Shown piece after piece: positions 15,700 through 23,726 of a stretch of DNA of 64,000 bases; positions within the stretch are counted from its first letter, which is position 1; each line of letters opens with the position of its first letter. The notes under the pieces were generated by a model. It saw nothing but the letters and a program-made list of their open reading frames with translations, did not search any database and was not told where the DNA came from. This DNA is from Salinispora tropica CNB-440. GTDB taxonomy: Bacteria > Actinomycetota > Actinomycetes > Mycobacteriales > Micromonosporaceae. Where the stretch lies: positions 2,484,144 through 2,548,143 of the forward strand of contig NC_009380.1 in the NCBI RefSeq assembly GCF_000016425.1, written 5' to 3'. Position numbers and translations under genes: made by a program.

Positions 15700-17469
15700 C
15701 TATCGGGCGTCTGCCGGCACCTCGACCTCACGGCTGACGAGCAGTGCGTAGTGACCCCCCAGTTCCAGGAGCTCGGCGTGGGTGCCGCGTTCGACGATGG
15801 TGCCCGCGTCCAACACGATGATCTCGTCCGCGTCGCGGATCGTCGACAGCCGGTGCGCGATCGTGATCGTGGTACGCCCGGCGCTGGCTGCGTCGATGGC
15901 CCGCGTGACGGCCTCTTCGGTCTGGTTGTCCAGGGAACTGGTCGCCTCGTCGAGCACCAGGATCGGTGGGTCCCGCAGGACCGCCCGGGCGATCGCCAGG
16001 CGCTGCCGTTCCCCGCCGGAGAACCGGAACCCCCGCTCGCCCACCACAGTGTTGTAGCCGTCCGGCAGCGACAGAAGGTGGTCGTGGATGTGTGCGATCT
16101 TGGCGGCCGCCACCAACTCGTCGTCGGTCGCGTCGGGTCGGGCGAACCGCAGGTTCTCGGCGACCGAGGTATGGAACAGGTAGGTCTCCTGGAACACCAT
16201 CCCGACGGCGGCCGCCAGCGTCTCCGCGGGCAGGTCCCGCACGTCGGTGCCGTCGATTGTCACCTGCCCCGACGTCGGGTCGTACAGCCGCGGGACCAGG
16301 TAGCTGAGGGTGGTCTTGCCGGACCCGGTCTCGCCGACGATCGCCAGGTTGTGGCCGGCGGGTACCGCCACGTCGATGTCGCTGAGGGTGGGTCGGTCCG
16401 CGCCGGGGTACGTGAAGCTGACCTGTCGGAGTCGGAGTTCTCCCCGCGGCTTCGCGAAGGGGGCGGGACCCGTCGGCTCGCCGAGGTCGACGGGCAGGTC
16501 GAGGTACTCGAAGATCCGGCCGAACAGCACGAGTGAGGTCTGCACCTCCACGGCAACCTCGACCAGGGAGACCGCCGGCCGCAGCAGGGTCTGCTGCAAG
16601 GTGGTGAAGGCGACCAACGTGCCGATGGATATCGCCGCCTGGCCGCCGCGACCGTTCAGTCCCGCCACCCAGTACGTCGCCGCCGGCATCGACGCCAACA
16701 CGATCCAGGTCGTTGCCTGCGTCCAGCGGCCTGCCATGTGCGAGCGGATCTCCAGGTCGGACAGGACGCGCGACTCGGCCGTGAAGCTGTCGGTCAGCGA
16801 ACGGGAGCGGCCCATCGTCCGGGCCAGCAGCACACCGCTGACGGAGAGCGACTCCTGCACGATCACGGAGATCGCCGCCGCCTGGCGTTGCCGCTCGCGG
16901 GTGATGCGGCGGCGTTGGTTGCCGACCCGTCGCCCAACCCAGACGAAGAACGGGACCATCACCAGCGACACGATGGTGAGCCGCCAATCCAACACCAACA
17001 TCCCGATGACCGTGGCCACGACCACGGTCACGTCGGAGACCAGCGTTGTCGCGGTGGTGGTCACCGTGGCCTGCATGTCGCCGATGTCGTTGGTGATGCG
17101 CGACTGCACCTCGCCGGAGCGGGTCCGGCTGAAGAAGGCCAGCGGCATCCGCTGTAGGCGTCCGTAGACGGCGGCGCGCAGATCATGCATCACCTGCTCG
17201 CCGACCTTCGTGGACAGGTAGGTCTGCCAGACGACGACCGAGCTGTTCGCGACGGACGCAAGGAGCATGCAACCTGCGAGAACGGTGAGCAAGCCCGTCC
17301 GGCCCTCCGGTAGGGCCACGTCCAGGATCTCTCGGATCAGGAACGGGTTGACCAGAAAGAACAGAGATGAGAGGCCGACCAGGCCGGCGACGAGTACCAG
17401 GCTCCATCCGTACGGGCGGAACAGCCTGAGGATGCGCCGTACCGGCACATCAGGGGCAGTGGTGGTCAC
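15700..17469 (-). CDS. ABC exporter half-transporter (fused membrane and ATPase domains)
   Basis: A 589-aa type IV ABC exporter: an N-terminal six-helix membrane domain (about 20-320) fused to an ATPase. Walker A is GETGSGKTT, Q-loop MVFQETYLF, signature FSGGERQRLAIARA (first residue Phe in place of Leu), Walker B ILVLDEATSSLD and H-loop IAHRLST. It probably forms a homodimer that exports a hydrophobic compound, such as the cluster product or an intermediate. It is convergent with the acetyltransferase gene. The Rieske gene lies 139 bp upstream on the same strand. Confidence 0.92.
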   Translation of the reverse strand: MTTTAPDVPVRRILRLFRPYGWSLVLVAGLVGLSSLFFLVNPFLIREILDVALPEGRTGLLTVLAGCMLLASVANSSVVVWQTYLSTKVGEQVMHDLRAAVYGRLQRMPLAFFSRTRSGEVQSRITNDIGDMQATVTTTATTLVSDVTVVVATVIGMLVLDWRLTIVSLVMVPFFVWVGRRVGNQRRRITRERQRQAAAISVIVQESLSVSGVLLARTMGRSRSLTDSFTAESRVLSDLEIRSHMAGRWTQATTWIVLASMPAATYWVAGLNGRGGQAAISIGTLVAFTTLQQTLLRPAVSLVEVAVEVQTSLVLFGRIFEYLDLPVDLGEPTGPAPFAKPRGELRLRQVSFTYPGADRPTLSDIDVAVPAGHNLAIVGETGSGKTTLSYLVPRLYDPTSGQVTIDGTDVRDLPAETLAAAVGMVFQETYLFHTSVAENLRFARPDATDDELVAAAKIAHIHDHLLSLPDGYNTVVGERGFRFSGGERQRLAIARAVLRDPPILVLDEATSSLDNQTEEAVTRAIDAASAGRTTITIAHRLSTIRDADEIIVLDAGTIVERGTHAELLELGGHYALLVSREVEVPADAR

Positions 17470-17608
17470 CCAGCCTCCTCAGCCGGCCGGCCTCGGCGCG
17501 GCGTGTCGTCGGGTCGTCCCGGCCGGACGAGCGCGAACGGCCCGGGGTCGCTGCCGGCCGCGGCCGCGGGACGCCGGCACGCCACCGGGCACCGGTACGC
17601 CGCCCCGA

Positions 17609-17929
17609 TCAGGGCTTGGCTTCGCCGGCGGCGATGTAGACGTCCCCATCCTCGACCCGTACCCGATAGGTGTCGATCGGTCGGGTAGCTGGGGGGTTGG
17701 TCGGCTCGCCGTTGCGCAGATCGAAGCAGGAGCCGTGGAGCCAGCACTCGATCGTGCCGTCGTACACCTCTCCCTCGGAGAGCGAAACCTCCGCATGGGA
17801 ACACCGGTCGTCGAGCGCGTACACCTGTCCTCTGCTACGGACCACGGCCACGGCTCGGCCCTCGACCCGTACCTTGAACGCGCCCTCGGCCGGGAGCGCC
17901 GTCACCGGGCACACCTTGACGAAATCCAT
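17609..17929 (-). CDS. Small Rieske [2Fe-2S] ferredoxin
   Basis: A 106-aa free-standing Rieske protein of the NirD/BphF size class. The two cluster motifs are intact: CSHAEVSLSEG (CxH) and CWLHGSCFD (CxxH). Such proteins deliver electrons to Rieske oxygenases or other oxidases. No Rieske oxygenase alpha subunit or dedicated reductase is seen in the window, so its partner is unknown; the FAD oxygenases would not need it. ATG 17929 is preceded by AGAGGAGTGG. Confidence 0.9.
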   Translation of the reverse strand: MDFVKVCPVTALPAEGAFKVRVEGRAVAVVRSRGQVYALDDRCSHAEVSLSEGEVYDGTIECWLHGSCFDLRNGEPTNPPATRPIDTYRVRVEDGDVYIAAGEAKP

Positions 17930-17962
17930 CGACCACTCCTCTCGACCACGTTTCGCTTCGCA

Positions 17963-17990
17963 CCGGATGCCGGATGCCGGATGCCGGATG
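17963..17990. repeat. Four tandem copies of a 7-mer (ccggatg)
   Basis: Exact tandem heptamer, four units, at 17963-17990, with a partial fifth (ccggg) following. It lies in the non-coding leader of the Rieske gene, about 35 bp upstream of its start, in the 5' UTR or promoter of that leftward gene. A slippage-prone microsatellite; any regulatory effect is a guess. Confidence 0.85.
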
Positions 17991-18162
17991 CCGGGTTACG
18001 GGGATCGTCCGCTGGACGGGAGCCGACCCCGCCACCTTGCGCGTCGGGTCTACGGCACCGGCCGAGCGGGAGTCGAAACCCGCTGGAGTCTCCTGCCCGC
18101 CCTCGCCGGTGACCAGGGAAGAATGGATCAGGAATCAAGAAGCGCCGGGGTTGGGCGGCCGT

Positions 18163-18176
18163 TAGCGTAAGCGCTA
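18163..18176 (+). promoter_or_regulatory. -10-like TAGCGT with overlapping small palindrome at a leaderless start
   Basis: TAGCGT at 18163-18168 ends 7 nt before the ATG at 18176, the spacing expected of a leaderless transcript. The same bases form a 5-bp-arm palindrome, TAGCG-TAAG-CGCTA (18163-18176), overlapping the -10 and start codon, a place where a repressor could act. No good -35 was seen. Confidence 0.5.
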
Positions 18177-18586
18177 TGAACATCACCATTCACTCGAGCT
18201 TTCTGCCGCACGAGAATGCGGATGCGTCGGTCACCTTCTACCGGGAGGTCCTGGGCTTCGAGATTCGAAACGACGTCGGTTACGAGGGGATGCGGTGGGT
18301 CACGGTAGGCCCGGTCGGCCAGCCACAGACCTCGATCGTGCTCCAACCGCCGGCGGCCGATCCCGGGATCACCGACGACGAGCGGCGCACGATCGAGGAG
18401 ATGATGGCGAAGGGCACGTACGCCGGTGTTCTCCTCGCCGCCCCCAACCTCGACGAGGTGTTCGAGCGGGTGCAGGCCAGCGGAGCCGAGGTGGTGCAGG
18501 AGCCGATCGATCAGGCCTACGGGGTCCGGGACTGCGCCTTCCGTGACCCGGCCGGCAACCTGATCCGCATCCAGCAGGCGGGCTGA
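18176..18586 (+). CDS. VOC (glyoxalase/bleomycin-resistance fold) protein, single module pair
   Basis: A 136-aa vicinal-oxygen-chelate protein with two beta-alpha-beta-beta-beta modules. Landmarks are HENADASVTFYREVLGFEI near the N-terminus and RDCAFRDPAGNLIRIQ at the C-terminus (the DPxGN motif). VOC proteins act as metal-dependent lyases or dioxygenases, or as drug-binding resistance proteins. Start ATG 18176 appears leaderless. It is followed 68 bp later by a larger VOC protein. Pathway versus resistance role cannot be decided. Confidence 0.85.
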   Translation: MNITIHSSFLPHENADASVTFYREVLGFEIRNDVGYEGMRWVTVGPVGQPQTSIVLQPPAADPGITDDERRTIEEMMAKGTYAGVLLAAPNLDEVFERVQASGAEVVQEPIDQAYGVRDCAFRDPAGNLIRIQQAG

Positions 18587-18654
18587 GCTCCGCGCGGAAG
18601 CGCCATCTCCCTCGTGGATCGCAAGCCCACTGATGCCAAGGAGGCCATCACCAC

Positions 18655-19452
18655 ATGCTGTTGCCGGACACGATCACGCTCGGTGCAACCGACGCGCAAG
18701 CCGCACATGTCTTTTACCGGTCCGTGTTCTCACCTACCGCCGTCAGCCATCAGGACGAGCGGGTGGAGTTGGATCTGCACGGTGTGGCCCGACTCGCCGT
18801 GTGCCCGGTTGAGGAACTGGCGGCGCAGGCGCACGCGGGGCCCGCAGCACCGAACTACCGCGGCTACGTCCTCAGCTACATCGTCAATCAGCCCGACGAG
18901 GTGAGGAGCATTCTCGACGCTGCCGCGCGGCAGGGTGCGAGTGTACTCAAGCCTGCAAAGAAGGCCATGTTCGCCGGCTTCTCCGGCGCCTTCCAGGCTC
19001 CGGACGGCGCGGTGTGGAAGCTGACCTCGGCGAAGGCGAAGGCGACCGGACCGGCCCAGGAGACGCCCGTGCCAAATGAGGTCGGTGTCCTCCTCGGCGT
19101 CGCTGCGACGAAGTCTGCCAAATCTTTCTATGCGGCCCTGGGAATGGTGGTCGACCGGGACTACGGCAGCAAGTACATCGACTTTCAGCCAAGTCCGGCC
19201 GGCTGCCGGCTGGGCCTCATGGACGGGAAGGTACTGGCCAAGGATGTCGGGACCAAGGAGGACAGCGCCGACTTCCGGGCGGCGGCCTTCGAACGGATGG
19301 TGCCCTCACCGGACGAGGTCGACTCCCTTCTGTCGGCAGTTGCCGCTGCCGGCGGCCGGGTCGTCGCTCCGGCTGCGAAATCCGGTTCGGGTGTCTACGC
19401 CGGCTACTTCACTGATCCGGACGGCTTTCTGTGGAAGGTGACCTCCGGATAG
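18655..19452 (+). CDS. Tandem VOC-domain protein
   Basis: A 265-aa protein with two VOC domains: about 5-125 (ending APDGAVWKLTS) and 140-265 (ending DPDGFLWKVTS). ATG 18655 follows AAGGAGG by 10 nt. Double VOC proteins of this size occur in antibiotic clusters as binding or resistance proteins, and elsewhere as metabolic enzymes. No specific ligand can be named. A long palindromic terminator follows. Confidence 0.85.
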   Translation: MLLPDTITLGATDAQAAHVFYRSVFSPTAVSHQDERVELDLHGVARLAVCPVEELAAQAHAGPAAPNYRGYVLSYIVNQPDEVRSILDAAARQGASVLKPAKKAMFAGFSGAFQAPDGAVWKLTSAKAKATGPAQETPVPNEVGVLLGVAATKSAKSFYAALGMVVDRDYGSKYIDFQPSPAGCRLGLMDGKVLAKDVGTKEDSADFRAAAFERMVPSPDEVDSLLSAVAAAGGRVVAPAAKSGSGVYAGYFTDPDGFLWKVTSG

Positions 19453-19492
19453 TGGTCGGGAGTCGGCTGTGTCAGCCACCGCGGAACCGAGT

Positions 19493-19518
19493 CCGCCGGC
19501 CGGCGTGCCGGCCGGCGG
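19493..19518. terminator. 26-bp near-perfect palindrome between convergent genes
   Basis: ccgccggccggc at 19493-19504, a 2-nt gap, then its exact complement at 19507-19518 (12-bp stem). It lies between the convergent VOC and hydrolase genes and can serve both. Confidence 0.75.
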
Positions 19519-19536
19519 AATCGTCGAGCGTGCCGT

Positions 19537-21099
19537 TCAGCCGGCTTCCGGATCTGGCAGGGGATTCGCGTCGCAGGTGGCGTCAACGCCGGTCGTGGCG
19601 CTCGGCCGGGTGCCGTCTCGGAGGTAGGCGGTGACGTGGCTGTTGAGGCACCCGTTGGCGTTGGCGGTCAGGGAGGCGCCGTGGAAGACGCCGCCGCGCT
19701 CCAGGACCAGCCGAGAGTTCGGGAACCGCCGGTGTGTTTCGTAGGCCCCGGCCACCGGGGTGAGCGCGTCGTGCTCCGCCTGGATCAGCAACATGTTCGC
19801 GCTCCGGTCGCCGACCTTCGCCGGTCGGCTGGCTGGCACCGGCCAGAACGCGCACGGAGCGTTGTACCACGCGCTGTTCCAGGTCATGAAGCGGTCTCCC
19901 CGGTTGTACTGGCGGGTCAGGTCGGTGTGCCAACGGTTCCAGCGCTGGGGCCAGTAGCCGTCGACACACTGCACGGTGCGGTACGTGGCGTGGGTGTTCT
20001 GTGCGGGGAAGCCGGGTTCGCCGCCGAAGTTGTCCCTCAGTCCGGCCGGGTCACCTCGCAGGACCCAGTCGGCCAGCACCTGTGCGTGGTAGGTCCAGAC
20101 GTAGCTGCGATACACGTTCACCGCGAAGATGTCGCTGTACTCGGCCGGGCCGATCTGGCCGTCGATCGGCGCCTCCCGGACTGCGGCCATGCCTTGGTAG
20201 TAGTTCGCCTCGACCTCCGCGGTCGTGTCGCCCAGGTGGTAGTACGAGTCGTGCTCCGCGATCCAGCTGAAGAAGATCTGAGCTCGCTTCTCGAAGGCCG
20301 CATTCGTGCGTGACAGCGAGGCGTACCCGACTGTGCTTGGTTGCACCACACTGTCCAGCACCATCCGGCGCACCCGGTTCGGGAACAGGGAGGCGTAGAC
20401 CGAGCCGAGGTAGGTGCCGTAGGAATAGCCCAGATAGTTGATCTTGTTCTGACCGAGCGCGGCTCGGATGAGATCCATGTCCCGCGCGGTATCGGTGGTC
20501 CGGAAGTGTCGGAGGGTGTCGCCGTACTTCTCACCGCAGCTTTCGGCGTATGTGCGGGCCCGCCGCGTCCACACCCTCTCCTCGGCGGGGCTGCTCGGTC
20601 GGTAGTCGGGCCGCGCTTCGCCCGGATACAGGTAGGTGGGGTCGCAGGTGATTGACGGTTCACTTGCTCCCACGCCGCGGGGGTCGAACCCGATCCAGTC
20701 GTAGGTCGAACCCACGTCGGTCGGCAGCCCGCTCCAGCCTTTGGCGAACCGGGTGGGTAGGTCCCGTCCGATGGTGCCGGGCCACTGACCCCGGTTCAGC
20801 AGGACGACGCCCTGGTACTCGGATTCCGGCGCGGTGTGCTTGGCTCGGGTGAGCGCCAGGGTGATCTTCTGGCCGGTCGGTCGAGAGTGGTCAAGCGGCA
20901 CCGCGAGCGTGCCGCACTCCAGCCCTACCAGGTATTCCCCCATCACCGGGTCGTCCTCTGGGCAGGGGGACCAGGCGATTGGGCTGGCCGGCCGGACGGT
21001 GGTGCCCGTTGTTGGTGCCGCCCCGACCGGGGAGACGGCGATGACCTGTGCCGTGAGGCCCAGTACGACGGCGGTCGTACCAGCGAAGAGTCTTTTCAC
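19537..21099 (-). CDS. Secreted alpha/beta-hydrolase (tripeptidyl-aminopeptidase-like)
   Basis: A 520-aa exported hydrolase of the Streptomyces TAP/SlpD type. GTG 21099, after GGGGGA, gives a clean signal peptide (MKRLFAGTTAVVLGL..., cleavage probably after PVGA near residue 27). The nucleophile elbow is GYSYGTYLG, the acid probably in EHDALTP, and the His in GGVFHGAS. The C-terminal TAP-like domain is present. These enzymes release N-terminal peptides outside the cell. In this cluster it could trim an aminoacylated product or simply be an included gene. The longer reading frame extending upstream to 21228 lacks a signal peptide and is rejected. Confidence 0.88.
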   Translation of the reverse strand: MKRLFAGTTAVVLGLTAQVIAVSPVGAAPTTGTTVRPASPIAWSPCPEDDPVMGEYLVGLECGTLAVPLDHSRPTGQKITLALTRAKHTAPESEYQGVVLLNRGQWPGTIGRDLPTRFAKGWSGLPTDVGSTYDWIGFDPRGVGASEPSITCDPTYLYPGEARPDYRPSSPAEERVWTRRARTYAESCGEKYGDTLRHFRTTDTARDMDLIRAALGQNKINYLGYSYGTYLGSVYASLFPNRVRRMVLDSVVQPSTVGYASLSRTNAAFEKRAQIFFSWIAEHDSYYHLGDTTAEVEANYYQGMAAVREAPIDGQIGPAEYSDIFAVNVYRSYVWTYHAQVLADWVLRGDPAGLRDNFGGEPGFPAQNTHATYRTVQCVDGYWPQRWNRWHTDLTRQYNRGDRFMTWNSAWYNAPCAFWPVPASRPAKVGDRSANMLLIQAEHDALTPVAGAYETHRRFPNSRLVLERGGVFHGASLTANANGCLNSHVTAYLRDGTRPSATTGVDATCDANPLPDPEAG

Positions 21100-21290
21100 T
21101 ATTCCCCCAAAGTGCTCGCAGGCTTTGTGCCCAACAGCTGTGAGGCGGCTGAACCCTACCGGGGTAGCGTCGCAGTTGTCGAACTTTTGTCGGCAGGTGG
21201 TAATCGGGACGGTGCTCCATGTTGACATGGCGTAAAGGTGTCAATTAATGCTGCAACAGCACCCGTTAAGCGCCTTTTTCGTCAGTCGGA

Positions 21291-22433
21291 TCATTCGGAC
21301 TGTCGGCATTCTCGCCGAGTGCAGGCCAGCGTCTCCATTGTCCGGACGATGTCCGCTGGGGTCGGAAGCGTGGCCAACTCGGCGGCGAGGGCCTGCGCCT
21401 GCCGGGTGTACCGGGAGTCGGCGAGTAGCTCCCGGCTGCTCGTGGCCAGCACGTCCGGCAGTTCGTGATCGGCCTGGTCGGAAGCGCGGATCGTCGCTGC
21501 GGCGCCGAAGTCGGACAGGGCGTCGGCGATCGCCCTGGTGTGAGTGTTCGGGGGAGTGATCACCTGCGGTACGCCCGCGGCGATGATGGCCATCGTGGTG
21601 GTGGCGCCGCCGTGGTGAACAGCCAGGTCACAAGTGGGAGCCACGGTGTCCAACGGGACCCAGCCGATACGAATGTCGTCCGCCGTAGAGCCGAACTCCT
21701 CAGCGACCCGAGTGGGTGCCGCGATCACCACCTCGGCGTCCACAGCGGTGAGCTGCTCTGCCAGGCGTCGCAACGAGTGGCCGGCGAGCATGCGATGGTG
21801 CGTCCCGGAGGTGATCAGCACCCGGGGGCGGCCCTGCGGACGGGTGTATGCCCACCGCTGGAGGCGGCGCTGGGGGTTCGTGGCGACGTAGCGCATCGGG
21901 TGCACGCCGGCTGCGGGGGGCGACCGTAGCGATGGCGGACTGACATCAATCAACAGGTCGGGCTCGGGCAGGCCGCCCAGACCCCGGCGTGTCAGCTCCG
22001 GCGTGAGCTCCTCCTCCGCCACCGGGTCGATCTCCGCCATCGGAATCTGCAGATACTCGATGTGACGCACGAAGGGAATACCCTGTGTCGCGGCGAGCAG
22101 TCCCGCCGCGTAGCTCATCGAGCTGCCGACGATGACGTCCGGCGCCCAGTCCTGCGCCAGCTCACCGAGCCGTACCAGCGTGGCGGAGGCCATCCTCCCC
22201 AGACCGCGGCCGGTGACCACCATCTCGTCCGCTGAGTCGACGGTGGCGAGGAAGTGCCGGATCGACTCCGAGGTGATCGACACCCCGGGTAGGCCGACCG
22301 TCTCCACCGCGTCAATGAGCGGCTCGTTCGTGGCCACCAGTACGTCGTGCCCCGCGTTGCGTACCGCGTGGGCAAGGGCGGCGATCGCATAGACGGTGAC
22401 GTGGCTGCCGGTGGTGAGGAAGAGGAACCTCAT
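21291..22433 (-). CDS. Deoxysugar glycosyltransferase (GT-B, macrolide/aromatic type)
   Basis: A 380-aa GT1-like glycosyltransferase. The N-terminal acceptor domain begins MRFLFLTTGSHVTVYAIAALAHAVRNAGHDV; the C-terminal NDP-sugar domain carries WVPLDTVAPTCDLAVHHGGATTTM, with the HHGG donor motif. ATG 22433 overlaps the stop of the upstream methyltransferase-like gene (ATGA). It is clearly related to the second glycosyltransferase at 28231-29271. Two enzymes match two different sugars expected on a lomaiviticin-type product. Which sugar each transfers is not readable from sequence. Confidence 0.9.
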   Translation of the reverse strand: MRFLFLTTGSHVTVYAIAALAHAVRNAGHDVLVATNEPLIDAVETVGLPGVSITSESIRHFLATVDSADEMVVTGRGLGRMASATLVRLGELAQDWAPDVIVGSSMSYAAGLLAATQGIPFVRHIEYLQIPMAEIDPVAEEELTPELTRRGLGGLPEPDLLIDVSPPSLRSPPAAGVHPMRYVATNPQRRLQRWAYTRPQGRPRVLITSGTHHRMLAGHSLRRLAEQLTAVDAEVVIAAPTRVAEEFGSTADDIRIGWVPLDTVAPTCDLAVHHGGATTTMAIIAAGVPQVITPPNTHTRAIADALSDFGAAATIRASDQADHELPDVLATSSRELLADSRYTRQAQALAAELATLPTPADIVRTMETLACTRRECRQSE

Positions 22434-23449
22434 CGCAGGGCGTTGGCTTTCCGTGCGGTGCTGCCAGCCTCGGGGCGGCATTCGGCGACGAACTGGCCCG
22501 ACGGGCTGTGACCGGACGCCGTGACGGCGAGGCCGGCACGCGCGGCGAGGCCTCGGAACTCGTCCAGCGTCCGGGGTTTGCCGCCGGTCTGCACCATCAT
22601 CAGTAGCCCGGCCGAGGCGGCCGCGCGTCCCGGGGAGACCCCGCCGACCACGACCACGCGGCCGTGCGGGGCCGCGGCCTCGGCGCAGCGGGTGAGCAGC
22701 GCGACAGCCTGCTCGTCGGGCCAGTCCAAGAGCAGGCGCTTGAGTAGGTAGACATCCGCTCCGGCGGGAAGCGGGTCGAAGAAGCTCTGCCCCTGTACGG
22801 CGGCCCGGTCGGCGACCCCCGCTGCCGCGAAGACCTCGGTGGACCGGGCGACCGTGCGGGGCAGATCAACCAGGGTGCCGCGGACCGTCGGCCGGACCCG
22901 CAGGATTTCGGCAAGCGTCTCGCCGGTGCCACCGCCCACGTCAACGACGTGGCCGACGTGAGTCCAGGCGTCGTCGAGAAGGATGGCCGGATCCGATGCC
23001 TCACCGGCCCGTCGGCCCATGTTCGCGTCGTAGCTGGCCGCGAGGTCGGAGTCGGCGTCGAGGTCGGCCCAGAAGGAGCGTCCGAAGACGGACTGGTACC
23101 CGGGCTGTCCGGTCCGTACCGTGGCCAGCAGTCCGTTCCAGGCGGTGGCGCTGCGGCCACCATGGCCGTCGAGCGCCAGGCCGCGCAGCGGGCCGGACCT
23201 CAGCAGGGAACGGGCCGCCTCGTTCAGGGCGAACTCGCCCTCGACCGGCTCCTCGAAGACACCCTTGCCGACCAGGTGGCGCAGGACCCGGGCCAGGCAG
23301 TCCCGGTCACACTCGACATGGCGCGCGAGATCCCCGATCTCGGTGACTCCAGCCGCCAACTGCTCGGCCACGCCCAGGGTCACCACCACGCGTAGACTCC
23401 ACGGCGTTGCCAGGTCACTGAGTGAGTCGACATCTACCTTTTCTGGCAC
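22430..23449 (-). CDS. O-methyltransferase-like protein, second copy (canonical SAM loop)
   Basis: A 339-aa DnrK/TcmN-like O-methyltransferase fold protein with an intact SAM loop, DVGGGTGETLAEIL. The usual HxxHDW catalytic-region motif is KRLLLDWPDE, lacking both histidines, as in DnrK/RdmB-type members that have altered or lost methyl transfer. GTG 23449 is chosen because GGAGGG sits 7 nt upstream and it yields the normal N-terminus; an ATG at 23545 would add 32 residues. It is coupled to the glycosyltransferase (ATGA overlap). It may be the AlpH-like diazo-installing protein instead of the one at 296-1333, or a tailoring enzyme. Confidence 0.82.
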   Translation of the reverse strand: MPEKVDVDSLSDLATPWSLRVVVTLGVAEQLAAGVTEIGDLARHVECDRDCLARVLRHLVGKGVFEEPVEGEFALNEAARSLLRSGPLRGLALDGHGGRSATAWNGLLATVRTGQPGYQSVFGRSFWADLDADSDLAASYDANMGRRAGEASDPAILLDDAWTHVGHVVDVGGGTGETLAEILRVRPTVRGTLVDLPRTVARSTEVFAAAGVADRAAVQGQSFFDPLPAGADVYLLKRLLLDWPDEQAVALLTRCAEAAAPHGRVVVVGGVSPGRAAASAGLLMMVQTGGKPRTLDEFRGLAARAGLAVTASGHSPSGQFVAECRPEAGSTARKANALR

Positions 23450-23726
23450 TGGGTCGTCCCTCCACTGTCGGGGTGGCCTGCAGCGGCCCGCCTCGAGGCC
23501 ATTATCGGTGTTCTGTTGCTCGTTCGAGAATGCGTTCACCCCCATTTGTGTCCCGCCCACGCAAATGTTCGTCTGGGGACTGTGGTCAGTTGAACGTCGT
23601 TCCACGGCAACTGCGGAGTTGTGGTTTGTCGGACCAGATGGCAGGCTCCGTCGAGATCGAGTGCGTCCACACCATCGAGCATGGAAGAGCGTTTTCGATA
23701 CCTTCTCCGGGTGAAAGACGGTCGAG
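23450..23726. promoter_or_regulatory. Divergent intergenic region
   Basis: 277 bp between the leftward methyltransferase/glycosyltransferase genes and the rightward sugar-gene operon. An ATG in frame with the leftward gene at 23545 leaves open that part of this is coding. No clear operator or promoter consensus was recognised. Confidence 0.35.

Noticed and set aside
17963..17990. CRISPR-like repeat
   Set aside because: Units are 7 nt and directly adjacent, with no spacers and no cas genes. It is a simple tandem repeat.
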